From Nocardia neocaledoniensis (GTDB lineage Bacteria > Actinomycetota > Actinomycetes > Mycobacteriales > Mycobacteriaceae): DNA of 51,393 bases. A program made the position numbers and the translations under genes. Below the pieces are notes generated by a model that saw nothing but the letters and a program-made list of their open reading frames with translations, made no database searches and was not told the DNA's origin. The stretch's first letter is position 1. Each line of letters opens with the position of its first letter. Below are positions 34,690 to 42,440 of this stretch, piece by piece. Location of the stretch: the NCBI RefSeq assembly GCF_029868625.1, contig NZ_JARWOJ010000367.1, positions 1 through 51,393 on the forward strand, written 5' to 3'.

Positions 34690-35429
34690 GCGAGACAGGT
34701 CGGCGGACCCCCTGGTCGTGGCTCGACGAGGCCTATCCGTACGCCCTCGACGCGCTCGACGCGCAGCAGCGGCGGGCGGTCGACAACTGGCTCGACGCCG
34801 CGGGCCCCGAGACGGCCGCGGAGTTCCTGGCCACGGTCAGCCGGATCCAGGAGACCGTGGCGGCATTGTCGATCACCGACGCGGTACCACCGCCGGCCCG
34901 GCTCGAAGCCGCGCTGATGCGGGCGCTGGACCAGCTCGATCCGCAGGTCCGTCCGCCGGTCCGGCGCACGGACGCCGACCGGCGATGGCAGTGGCGTTGG
35001 TTCATGGCCGCCGCGGCGCTGATCGTCGCGGTCGGCGCCGGTTCCTGGATCGCCGCCGTGGTCGAGCGGGGTGACGGCGGCACCGGCGCGATCACCGCGC
35101 AGCAGGTGCTCGAGGAACCCGACAGCCGGGAGTCCTCGGTGCCCATCGAGGGCGGTGGCGCGATGTCGGTGGCGCAGTCCGCCGCGCTGGGCGCCGCGGC
35201 GGTGTCGTTCCGGGACATGCCCCCGTTGCCGGACGACCGCGCGTACCAGCTGTGGCGCATCCCGTCGGGGAACTCGCCGCAGTCGGTGGCCGTCATGGCC
35301 GGAGCGGCCGGTGAGGCCTCCGTGGTCACCGCGGTGAACCCCGCCGACACCCTCGCGGTGACGGTCGAGCCCGCCGGTGGCTCGCCGGGTCCCACCACAC
35401 CGGCGATTGTCAGCATGGCAGTCGGCTGA
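34686..35429 (+). CDS. rskA: anti-sigma-K factor RskA
   Basis: A 247-residue protein with a cytoplasmic anti-sigma domain (about 1-95), one transmembrane helix (about 103-125, WFMAAAALIVAVGAGSWIA) and an extracytoplasmic RskA domain. It overlaps sigK by 4 bp. In mycobacteria RskA holds SigK at the membrane until regulated intramembrane proteolysis releases it. Confidence 0.88.
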   Translation: MSETGRRTPWSWLDEAYPYALDALDAQQRRAVDNWLDAAGPETAAEFLATVSRIQETVAALSITDAVPPPARLEAALMRALDQLDPQVRPPVRRTDADRRWQWRWFMAAAALIVAVGAGSWIAAVVERGDGGTGAITAQQVLEEPDSRESSVPIEGGGAMSVAQSAALGAAAVSFRDMPPLPDDRAYQLWRIPSGNSPQSVAVMAGAAGEASVVTAVNPADTLAVTVEPAGGSPGPTTPAIVSMAVG

Positions 35430-35478
35430 CCCGCTCTCGGCGGGCCGTGCCGGCACTCGAGACCCCAGGAGTGACAGC

Positions 35479-37020
35479 ATGGTTCGCCGTACAGCGCGCA
35501 CCCCTCGCCAGTTGGGCCGCACCGCAGCCGCGGCGGCGGTGACCGCGGCCGCGGCCACGGTCCTCGGCGTCGGTCATCTCGTCGCGGCCTTCGTCGACCC
35601 GATCGCGTCGCCGTTCTTCGTCCTGGGCGCCACCGTCGTCGATCACACGCCGAAGTGGTTGAAGGACAACGCCATCCGCTGGTTCGGCACCAATGACAAG
35701 CTCGCGCTGGCGGTGACGATGGCGGTGGTCATGGTGCTGGCGGCGGTGGCGATCGGTCTGCTCGCCCGCCGGGTGCCGTGGCTCGCGGTGGGCGCGCTCG
35801 GCGTGCTCGGCACCGCCGTGGCGACGCTGGCGTTGCTCCGGCCGACCGCCGATCCGTCGTTCGCCGTTCCGGCGCTGGTGGGGACGGCGGTGGGAACCGG
35901 CGCGCTGTGTCTGCTGCTGTGGGCTCCGGTCGCGCGCCGTGGCGATGACGGGCTCTCGCGTCGCGGCTTCCTGCTGGCGGTGGCGGCGGTGGCCGCGGGC
36001 GCCGCGACGGCGGGCGCCGCCGGTCGCCTCATCGGGGCCAGGTTGCGCGACATCACCGCCGACCGCGCGGCTTTCGTGGTGCCCCGGGCGGCCGAAGCGG
36101 CTCCTCCCGTGCTGCCCGAGATGGATCTCGCGGTGCCCGGTCTGACCCGGATGATCACCCCCGCCGACAACTTCTACCGCATCGATACGGCCCTCCAGTT
36201 GCCGTCGCTGACCCGGGCGCAGTGGCGGCTGCGCATCCACGGCATGGTGCGGCGGGAGATCGTGCTGGACTTCGACGCGCTGGACGCGCGCCGCGCCGTC
36301 GAATCGTTGATCACGCTGACCTGTGTGTCGAACGAGGTCGGTGGTGATCTCGCCGGGACGGCGGTCTGGACCGGCTACCGGCTCGACGAGTTGCTGGCCG
36401 AGGCAGGGCCCGACCCCGCGGCGGACATGATCCTCTCGCGCAGCGTCGACGGCTTCACCGCGGGAACCCCGCTGGACGCGATCCTCGGAAACCCGCAGGC
36501 GCTGCTGGCCGTCGGGATGAACGGTGCCGCACTGCCCGTCGCGCACGGGTATCCGGCGCGGATGATCGTGCCCGGACTCTACGGCTACGTCTCGGCCACC
36601 AAATGGGTGGTGGAGCTCGAGGTCACCCGCTTCGACCGCGCCCGCGCGTACTGGACCGAACGAGGTTGGGCCCCAGAGGCTCCCATCAAGACGGCATCGC
36701 GCATCGACGTGCCCGCCGCGTTCGCGACGCTCGCGCCCGGCCCGGTGACCGTGGCCGGGGTCGCCTGGGCGCAGGGCCGGGGGATCGCCGCGGTCGAGGT
36801 GCGCGTGGACGACGGCGCGTGGCAGCGGGCCACCCTCGCGGCGGCCTACTCCACCGACACCTGGCGTCAGTGGACCTGGCGCTGGGACGCCTCGCCCGGC
36901 ACCCACACGGTGCGCGTGCGTGCCGTCGACGGCACCGGAACGGTGCAGACCGACGAGCGCGTGCCCCCCTTCCCCGACGGCGCGACGGGCTGGCACAACC
37001 GGGTGGTGACCGTGCGCTGA
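35479..37020 (+). CDS. membrane-anchored molybdopterin oxidoreductase (sulfite-oxidase family)
   Basis: A 513-residue protein with about four N-terminal transmembrane helices (residues 15-155), then a twin-arginine-like segment SRRGFLLAVAAVAAG and a periplasmic sulfite-oxidase-type molybdopterin domain. The metal-ligand Cys is visible in LITLTCVSNEVGG. A C-terminal Mo-co dimerisation domain (AGVAWAQGRGIAAVEVRVDDG) follows. It resembles M. tuberculosis Rv0218. CAGGAG at 35466-35471 gives the start. It lies 49 bp after rskA, so it may belong to the SigK operon. Its electron acceptor and substrate are unknown. Confidence 0.85.
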   Translation: MVRRTARTPRQLGRTAAAAAVTAAAATVLGVGHLVAAFVDPIASPFFVLGATVVDHTPKWLKDNAIRWFGTNDKLALAVTMAVVMVLAAVAIGLLARRVPWLAVGALGVLGTAVATLALLRPTADPSFAVPALVGTAVGTGALCLLLWAPVARRGDDGLSRRGFLLAVAAVAAGAATAGAAGRLIGARLRDITADRAAFVVPRAAEAAPPVLPEMDLAVPGLTRMITPADNFYRIDTALQLPSLTRAQWRLRIHGMVRREIVLDFDALDARRAVESLITLTCVSNEVGGDLAGTAVWTGYRLDELLAEAGPDPAADMILSRSVDGFTAGTPLDAILGNPQALLAVGMNGAALPVAHGYPARMIVPGLYGYVSATKWVVELEVTRFDRARAYWTERGWAPEAPIKTASRIDVPAAFATLAPGPVTVAGVAWAQGRGIAAVEVRVDDGAWQRATLAAAYSTDTWRQWTWRWDASPGTHTVRVRAVDGTGTVQTDERVPPFPDGATGWHNRVVTVR

Positions 37021-37069
37021 CACGACCCGACGGCAAGGCGTGACCGGACAACGAGCTGTGAGGAGCGAC

Positions 37070-37687
37070 ATGGGTGAAGTAGTCGTCGCGAGCACCGTCA
37101 GAGACGGCGATCGCGAGTTCGGGATCGAGATCTCCGAACCGGAGCAGGACGCCGCCACCCGCGGCTGGCAGTGCACCTATCGCGTGGACGGCACCCGCAC
37201 GCGCAGAGTGCGCGGTCCCGACCGCCTGGCCGCGTTGTACGCGGCCCTGATCGACATCCACAGCGCCGCAGCACTGTTCGTCCCCGGGCAGGGACGCTCG
37301 CAGGTGGATGGCCCGCGGCAGCCCGGGCGGCCACCCGGCGCCGACACCTCGGCGGCGCACAGTGCGCGGACCCGCGAATTCGGTCCGCCGCTGGGAGCGC
37401 GGGCCGTCGAGACGGCGCACGGCCCGGTGGTGGTCGTCCTCGGACGCCCCCGCCGCGATCCGCATCGCCCGCACACCTGCCTGTGCCCGTTCCGCATCGC
37501 CGATCGCACCGAAGCCTTCGGACAGGGCTTCGACGAGGTACACGCGGTGATGTCCGCGATCCGGGGCGCCGGCGCGATCTTGGGCGTGCCGAGCGATTGG
37601 CCGGCGCCTCGGTCCGCCACCCCGCAACCATCCGCGAGTCCGCGGCATGCCCGTTCACCCCACGACGAGAGGTCTTCCCGACAGTGA
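37070..37687 (+). CDS. hypothetical protein (DUF6968-like N-terminus)
   Basis: A 205-residue protein without signal peptide or membrane segment. The first 80 residues form a beta-rich unit (REFGIEISEPEQD, WQCTYRVDG, LAALYAALIDI) that resembles a small actinobacterial domain family, possibly DUF6968. Residues 90-205 are Pro/Arg/Ala-rich and low in structure. AGGAG at 37061-37065 selects ATG 37070. It overlaps the following esterase gene by 4 bp. The function is not known. Confidence 0.6.
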   Translation: MGEVVVASTVRDGDREFGIEISEPEQDAATRGWQCTYRVDGTRTRRVRGPDRLAALYAALIDIHSAAALFVPGQGRSQVDGPRQPGRPPGADTSAAHSARTREFGPPLGARAVETAHGPVVVVLGRPRRDPHRPHTCLCPFRIADRTEAFGQGFDEVHAVMSAIRGAGAILGVPSDWPAPRSATPQPSASPRHARSPHDERSSRQ

Positions 37688-38718
37688 GAACGCAACGACG
37701 AACCGCCGGTCCGCGATTCGCGCGGCTGACGGCGGTGAGCGCCGCGACCGTGGCCTGTGTGATGTTCCCGGCCGCGGCCGGGAACGCCGAACCGGAGGCC
37801 GCGCGCATCGTGTCCGTGTCCTCGATCGACGAGCGACGCGACGACATCGCGGTCTTCTCGCCCGCCATGGGCAAGCCGATCACGGTGCAGGTGACCCGCG
37901 CGGCGGACCCCGCCGGTGGCAGACCCACGCTGTATCTGCTCAACGGATCGCAGGGCGGGCCCAACGGCAGTGGCTGGGACGCGCAGACCGACGCCCAGCA
38001 ATTCCTGCGTGGCAAGGACGTCAACGTCGTCACCCCGGTCGGTGGCGCGAGTTCGTACTACACGGACTGGATCCGGGACGACGCGGTGCTCGGCCGCAAC
38101 AAGTGGCAGACCTTCCTCAATGACGAACTGCCCGCCGTGGTCGAGAACTACCTGAACGCGAACGGCGATCGCGCGGTGGCGGGCGTCTCGATGAGCGGCA
38201 CCTCCGTGCTGAACCTGGCGATCGCCAAGCCCGGATTCTGGAAGGCCGCGGCCTCCTACAGCGGCTGCGCCCAGACCTCGGACCCCATCGGGCAGGAATT
38301 CGTGCGGATCACCGTCGAGAACTGGGGTGGGGGACAGAGCGTCGAGAACATGTGGGGTCCGCGCGGCGGGGAGCTCTGGCGAGCCAACGATCCGCTGATC
38401 AACGCCGAGAAGCTGCGCGGCACCGACCTCTATCTGAGTACCGGCACCGGGATTCCCGCCGCGCCGCACGACACCCCGGCCGATCCGCGCGTCCAGGACG
38501 GCCGGATTCCGTTGCCGGTCCAGATCGCCTTCGGCGGGCCGATCGAGGCGGCCGTGCGCTTCTGCACCGCCAACCTCGCCCAGCGCCTGCACACGCTGGC
38601 CATCCCGGTCACGGTCGACGAACGGCCGGTGGGTACCCATTCCTGGGGCTACTGGGAGGACGATCTGAAGAGCTCGTGGCCGTTCCTGGCGCGGTCGATC
38701 GGCAGCCGCACGAGCTGA
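37684..38718 (+). CDS. secreted antigen-85-like esterase/mycolyltransferase
   Basis: A 344-residue protein with a cleavable signal peptide (cleavage likely after GNA near residue 35) and an alpha/beta-hydrolase domain of the esterase-D/antigen 85 family. The nucleophile Ser169 lies in AGVSMSG, and the C-terminal GTHSWGYWEDDL supplies the His. In mycolic-acid bacteria such enzymes transfer mycolates to arabinogalactan or trehalose outside the plasma membrane. The GTG at 37684 overlaps the preceding gene's stop. Whether it transfers mycolates or only hydrolyses esters cannot be settled from sequence. Confidence 0.83.
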   Translation: MRTQRRTAGPRFARLTAVSAATVACVMFPAAAGNAEPEAARIVSVSSIDERRDDIAVFSPAMGKPITVQVTRAADPAGGRPTLYLLNGSQGGPNGSGWDAQTDAQQFLRGKDVNVVTPVGGASSYYTDWIRDDAVLGRNKWQTFLNDELPAVVENYLNANGDRAVAGVSMSGTSVLNLAIAKPGFWKAAASYSGCAQTSDPIGQEFVRITVENWGGGQSVENMWGPRGGELWRANDPLINAEKLRGTDLYLSTGTGIPAAPHDTPADPRVQDGRIPLPVQIAFGGPIEAAVRFCTANLAQRLHTLAIPVTVDERPVGTHSWGYWEDDLKSSWPFLARSIGSRTS

Positions 38719-38729
38719 CAGACTCCTAA

Positions 38730-38748
38730 TGAGGGTTGCCTTGCCTAA
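38730..38748 (-). promoter_or_regulatory. IdeR/DtxR iron box
   Basis: On the minus strand TTAGGCAAGGCAACCCTCA matches TwAGGTwAGsCTwACCTwA at 15 of 19 positions. It lies 50 bp before the siderophore-binding protein gene and suggests iron repression of uptake. Confidence 0.6.
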
Positions 38749-38798
38749 TTCGATGATCTAGGGTTCGCGGAGCAGTTGCCACGTGAAGGAGGATCGTC

Positions 38799-39812
38799 AT
38801 CGCGAACCTGGATCGACAGGGAAGTGCCCTCAGCCGCCGCCGGTTCTTCGCGGTCGCCGGGGCGGTCGGGCTGAGCGCGGGGCTGGTGGCCTGCGCCGGT
38901 GGCGCGGACGAAGCACCCGAGGGCGCCGGGAGCTGGGAGTTCTCCGACGGGCGCGGCGGCACGGTCCGGTCGGGTTCGACGCCGAGCCGGGTGGTGGCGT
39001 TCACCGGGTCCGCGGGGGCGCTGGTCGACTACGGGGTGCGCGAAGGCATCGCGGGAATCTTCGGTGAGGCGCGGTCGGCGGATCTGCTCGGCGAACTCGA
39101 TCCGACCTCGGTGACGGTGATCGGAGACGCCTGGGGTCAGTTCGACATCGAGAAGTACGCGACGCTCGAGCCCGACCTGCTCGTCACCGATTCCTATGTG
39201 CCCGGGCGGCTTTGGTATGTCCCGGACGACAACCTGGCCAAGATCGAGTCCGCGAACCCGAACGTGGTCGCGGTGCAGATCGCCGGTCAGCGGCTGCCCG
39301 ACATCATCGCGCGGTACCGGGCGCTGGCCGAGGCACTCGGCGGCGACACCGCGTCCGCGGCGGTCGCGGCCGCCGAGCAGCGCTTCGCCGCCGCGTCCCA
39401 GGCGGTGCGCGACGCGGTGGTGGCGAACCCTGGGGTGCGCGTGCTCGCCGCCTCGGCCAGTCCCGAGCTCTTCTACGCGTCCGACCCCCGCGCTTCCGCC
39501 GATCTGAGCTATTTCACCGAGCTCGGTGTCGAGTTCGTCGTTCCCGACCAGGTGGACCCCGGCGGCTATTTCCAATCCCTGAGCTGGGAAATGGCCGACC
39601 GCTACCCGGCCGACCTGCTCCTGCTCGACGACCGCGGCTCGAGCCTGCAGCCGACCGCGCTCGCCGACCGCCCGGTCTGGCGGAACCTCCCCGTGGTCGC
39701 CGCCGGCCAGGTCGCCCCCTGGTCGCCGATCTTCCGCTTCTCCCACGCCGCCACCGCGCCCCTGCTGGAACGGCTGGCGACCACCCTCCGCGCCGCGAAG
39801 AAGGTGCGCTGA
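38799..39812 (+). CDS. siderophore-binding lipoprotein (FepB/FecB-type)
   Basis: A 337-residue periplasmic-binding protein of the class III fold. The N-terminus has a twin-arginine-like SRRRFF and the lipobox LVAC (Cys near residue 32). The body shows GTVRSGSTPSRVVAF and the paired lobes of iron-siderophore receptors. No ATG, GTG or TTG lies between the in-frame stop at 38784 and the lipobox region, although AAGGAGG at 38786-38792 is an excellent ribosome site. The best-placed codon is ATC at 38799, six bases after it. A start at GTG 38886 would delete the signal peptide. No permease or ATPase gene is adjacent. Confidence 0.83.
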   Translation: MANLDRQGSALSRRRFFAVAGAVGLSAGLVACAGGADEAPEGAGSWEFSDGRGGTVRSGSTPSRVVAFTGSAGALVDYGVREGIAGIFGEARSADLLGELDPTSVTVIGDAWGQFDIEKYATLEPDLLVTDSYVPGRLWYVPDDNLAKIESANPNVVAVQIAGQRLPDIIARYRALAEALGGDTASAAVAAAEQRFAAASQAVRDAVVANPGVRVLAASASPELFYASDPRASADLSYFTELGVEFVVPDQVDPGGYFQSLSWEMADRYPADLLLLDDRGSSLQPTALADRPVWRNLPVVAAGQVAPWSPIFRFSHAATAPLLERLATTLRAAKKVR

Positions 39813-39956
39813 CCACGCGAAGGATCGCCGCCACGGACGGCCGGTTCCGCGCCGATCAGGTCTGAGGCACGGTGGCGCCCGCGAGCTCGTCCGGGTCACG
39901 GAAGGTGTTGCGGCGTAGGTGATGCGGAGCTCGCCGGCCGCGAGAAGTGGCGGGGT

Positions 39957-40541
39957 TCACGGAATGTTCTCGCCGCCGACCAGCCGTAGCACGCTGGCGC
40001 GCAGGACCTTCTCGGCGTCCGGTTGCGCCATCCGGCCGGACCTGACCTCGTCGCCCGCGGCGTGGCTGACGGCGACGATCGCGGTGACCAGCCACGGCGC
40101 GCTCAGGCTGTCGTCGAACTCGCCCGCCCGCTGGCCGCGCCGGACGAGCCGCAGCAATCGGTCGTTGACCGGGAGCTGCCGGTCCTCGTCGCGTTGCCGG
40201 GCGAACGCCCCGACGTGTTGGGCGAGCGGGGTGACGCGGAAGAACCGCCAGCCCACCGCGAGCATGCGCAGCAAAGCGTCGCGCGCGGGCCCGCTGTCCA
40301 GGTCGGCTTCGCGCATCGCGGCCACCGCCTGTTCGGTCGTACGCGTGATGACGGCGTCGACCAAGTCGTCGCGAGAACCGAAGTGCGCGTAGACGGTTTG
40401 CCGCGTCACGCCCGCCTCGGCGGCGATGGCCGCCATGCCCGCCTCGGGGTGGGTGGCCAGTAGCCGGGTGGCGGCGTCGAGGACGGCGGCTCTGCTGCGG
40501 GTCGCGTCCGCGCGCCGCTTCGGTTCCCGTGGTCCGGTCAA
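39957..40541 (-). CDS. TetR/AcrR-family regulator
   Basis: A 194-residue protein with HTH residues MAAIAAEAGVTRQTVYAHFG (about 36-55) and a C-terminal helical domain. The only full-length start is a TTG at 40541. It is divergent from the DUF1772 gene; the gap holds a promoter overlaid by an inverted repeat, so it probably represses that gene. The 144 bp between it and the siderophore-binding gene (39813-39956) contain nothing I recognise. Confidence 0.83.
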   Translation of the reverse strand: MTGPREPKRRADATRSRAAVLDAATRLLATHPEAGMAAIAAEAGVTRQTVYAHFGSRDDLVDAVITRTTEQAVAAMREADLDSGPARDALLRMLAVGWRFFRVTPLAQHVGAFARQRDEDRQLPVNDRLLRLVRRGQRAGEFDDSLSAPWLVTAIVAVSHAAGDEVRSGRMAQPDAEKVLRASVLRLVGGENIP

Positions 40542-40553
40542 AGTCTTACACCC

Positions 40554-40596
40554 TTGTCAAAATTGTGGGGCGAACCTAGCCTTTACATGTCTGTAA
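40554..40596 (+). promoter_or_regulatory. promoter with operator over the start site
   Basis: TTGTCA (40554-40559), 17 bp, TAGCCT (40577-40582) forms a near-ideal sigma-A promoter. The inverted repeat TTACA-TGTC-TGTAA (40583-40596) covers the expected start point. A further CTTACA lies at 40545-40550. It fits repression by the divergent TetR protein. Confidence 0.65.
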
Positions 40597-40617
40597 GAAT
40601 TCTACGGCTGGAGTGTC

Positions 40618-41103
40618 TTGAAGTCCGTCCCCGTGCTGTCGCGCTCGCTCGCCCTGTTCGCCACCGGCCTGCTCGCCGGCGCCTTCGGCTATGGCGCCGC
40701 CAATCTCGTCCCGACCTTTCATCGCGTGCCACTGCAGATGCGCCTGGAATTCCACACCGAACTCATGCGCAACAACAGCGTGAGCATGCAGGCGACCATG
40801 GCGGTGGCGGCGCTGAGCTGCCTGGTCGTCGCCGCGCTCGCGAGCGGGCGCGCCCGGTGGCTTGCGGGGACGGCGACCGCGCTGGTCGTCGCCTCGTTCG
40901 CGATCACCCGCCTCGGCAATGTGCCGATCAATCAGCAGATCAACCGATGGGCCGTCAGTGGGGCTCCGGCGGACTACGCGTCGATCCTGTCCCGCTGGGA
41001 CCAGTTCCACTTCCTGCGCACCGGAACCGCGCTGGCGGCCTTCGCTGTGATGATCGCCCTGGTTATGAGTGCGCGGAGAATGTCGAGCGGCCGGAACCCC
41101 TGA
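40618..41103 (+). CDS. DUF1772 membrane protein
   Basis: A 161-residue protein with four hydrophobic segments and the conserved NVPINQQINRW motif of the DUF1772 (anthrone-oxygenase-like) family. The start is a TTG preceded by GGAG at 40610-40613. Its role is unknown; the family is often found next to TetR regulators and short oxidoreductases. It is followed closely by the methyltransferase-like gene. Confidence 0.78.
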   Translation: MKSVPVLSRSLALFATGLLAGAFGYGAANLVPTFHRVPLQMRLEFHTELMRNNSVSMQATMAVAALSCLVVAALASGRARWLAGTATALVVASFAITRLGNVPINQQINRWAVSGAPADYASILSRWDQFHFLRTGTALAAFAVMIALVMSARRMSSGRNP

Positions 41104-41119
41104 GTTCAGGGGTTTCTGA

Positions 41120-41137
41120 ATACAGGAAAATCTGTAT
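41120..41137. promoter_or_regulatory. inverted repeat upstream of the ICMT-like gene
   Basis: ATACAG-GAAAAT-CTGTAT is a perfect 6-bp inverted repeat in an AT-richer spot, 10 bp before the ATG at 41148. It is probably an operator; the regulator is unknown. Confidence 0.5.
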
Positions 41138-41147
41138 CATTTGGGTG

Positions 41148-41762
41148 ATGACAGCGATTACCGCACTGGCCCTGTATCTGATCTTCGGCGCGCTCGGCTT
41201 CGGCTGGCGCAGCTGGCGGCAGTACCAGACGACCGGTTCCACTGGATTCCGCGGCATCAGCGGCCGCCCCGGTTCGCTCGAATGGTTCGCCGGGGTCGGG
41301 TTCGTGGTCGCGATCCTCGTCGGCCTCGCCGCTCCGGTTCTGCAACTGGCCGGGGCGGTCTCGCCGGTGCGGTTCCTCAGCGCCGCACCGGTTCAGGCGG
41401 CGGGCGGGCTGCTCGCCCTCGCCGGAATCGCGGCGACCCTGTACGCGCAGAACCAGATGGGCGAATCCTGGCGCATCGGCGTCGACGCCGGCGAGACGAC
41501 CCGCTTGGTCCGCACCGGCGTCTTCGGTCTGGTCCGCAATCCGATCTTCGCCGCGATGCTCCTGTTCGCCGCGGGCGTCACACTGTTGGTCCCGAATGTC
41601 CTCGCGCTGTTGGCATTCGCGCTGCTCCTGACGACGATCGAGCTCCAGGTACGTGTCGTCGAAGAGCCCTACCTGTCGCGGGTCCACGGCGCGGACTATC
41701 GCGACTATCGCGTCACGACAGGCAGATTCGTCCCCGGACTCGGCCGCGCGTCCGGCGCGTGA
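41148..41762 (+). CDS. isoprenylcysteine methyltransferase-like membrane protein
   Basis: A 204-residue integral membrane protein with about five helices and the C-terminal signature of the ICMT/phospholipid methyltransferase family: LVRTGVFGLVRNPIFAAM and EEPYLSRVHGADYRDYR. These residues bind S-adenosylmethionine in relatives. The bacterial substrate is not known. It has no clear ribosome site. It ends at a strong hairpin shared with the convergent MBL gene. Confidence 0.78.
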   Translation: MTAITALALYLIFGALGFGWRSWRQYQTTGSTGFRGISGRPGSLEWFAGVGFVVAILVGLAAPVLQLAGAVSPVRFLSAAPVQAAGGLLALAGIAATLYAQNQMGESWRIGVDAGETTRLVRTGVFGLVRNPIFAAMLLFAAGVTLLVPNVLALLAFALLLTTIELQVRVVEEPYLSRVHGADYRDYRVTTGRFVPGLGRASGA

Positions 41763-41805
41763 CGCGGTGGCGGTGCGCCGGAACCCGGCCCACCGCCACC
41801 CGCGT
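41762..41805. terminator. hairpin between convergent genes
   Basis: Long GC arms, ACGCGGTGGCGGTG and CACCGCCACCCGCGT, pair with one bulge around an inner CCGG/CCGG. It lies between the ICMT-like and MBL genes. Confidence 0.65.
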
Positions 41806-41813
41806 GGTCTTGC

Positions 41814-42440
41814 TCAGTGACCGCGCGCGATCCATTCCGCCAGGGCCGGCTTCTCGGCGCCGATGGTGGTCGTGTCGCCGTGGCCGGTGTGGACCGTGGT
41901 CTGCTCCGGCAGGGTGAGCAGGCGGTCGCGGATGGAATCGATGATGGTGTCGAAGTCGGAGAACGAGCGGCCCGTGGCGCCGGGTCCACCGGCGAACAGG
42001 GTGTCGCCGGTGAACAGGGCCGCCAGCTCCGGTAGGTGCAGGGAGACCGAACCGGGGGAGTGGCCGGGGGTGTGCAGGATGTCGATATCGGTGCCCGCCA
42101 CCGTGATCCGGTTCGTGTCGGCCAGCGAGCGGTACCCGGCGTCGGGGTGGGTCATCCGCCACAGCGGTTCGTCGCCCGGATGGAGCAGGACCGGCGCGTC
42201 GAGGCGCGCGGCCAGTTCCGGGGCGACGGTGACGTGATCGTTGTGACCGTGCGTGCACAGGATCGCGGTGACGTGCCGGGAACCGACCGCGGCCGCGATG
42301 GCCTCGGCGTCGTGCGCCGCGTCGACGACCACGACCTCGTCGTCGTCCCCGATCAGCCACACATTGTTGTCGACTTCCCAGGTACCGCCGTCGAGCGCGA
42401 AAACGCCCGAGGTGACGACCTTCTCGATGCGGGCGCTCAC
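41814..42440 (-). CDS. metallo-beta-lactamase-fold hydrolase beside mscR
   Basis: A 208-residue MBL-fold enzyme with the metal motif THGHNDH near residues 62-68 and GDTLF and TGHG later. The GTG start overlaps the end of mscR by 4 bp. The same gene order (Rv2259-Rv2260) is known in M. tuberculosis. It may hydrolyse S-formylmycothiol, the product of MscR, to formate and mycothiol; this is inference from context and glyoxalase-II likeness. Confidence 0.85.
   Translation of the reverse strand: MSARIEKVVTSGVFALDGGTWEVDNNVWLIGDDDEVVVVDAAHDAEAIAAAVGSRHVTAILCTHGHNDHVTVAPELAARLDAPVLLHPGDEPLWRMTHPDAGYRSLADTNRITVAGTDIDILHTPGHSPGSVSLHLPELAALFTGDTLFAGGPGATGRSFSDFDTIIDSIRDRLLTLPEQTTVHTGHGDTTTIGAEKPALAEWIARGH

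Noticed and set aside
38783..39067. A GTG-initiated frame starting at 38783
   Set aside because: It is Arg/Gly-rich, out of frame with the binding-protein body and lacks any domain. Its start merely overlaps the ribosome site of the lipoprotein.
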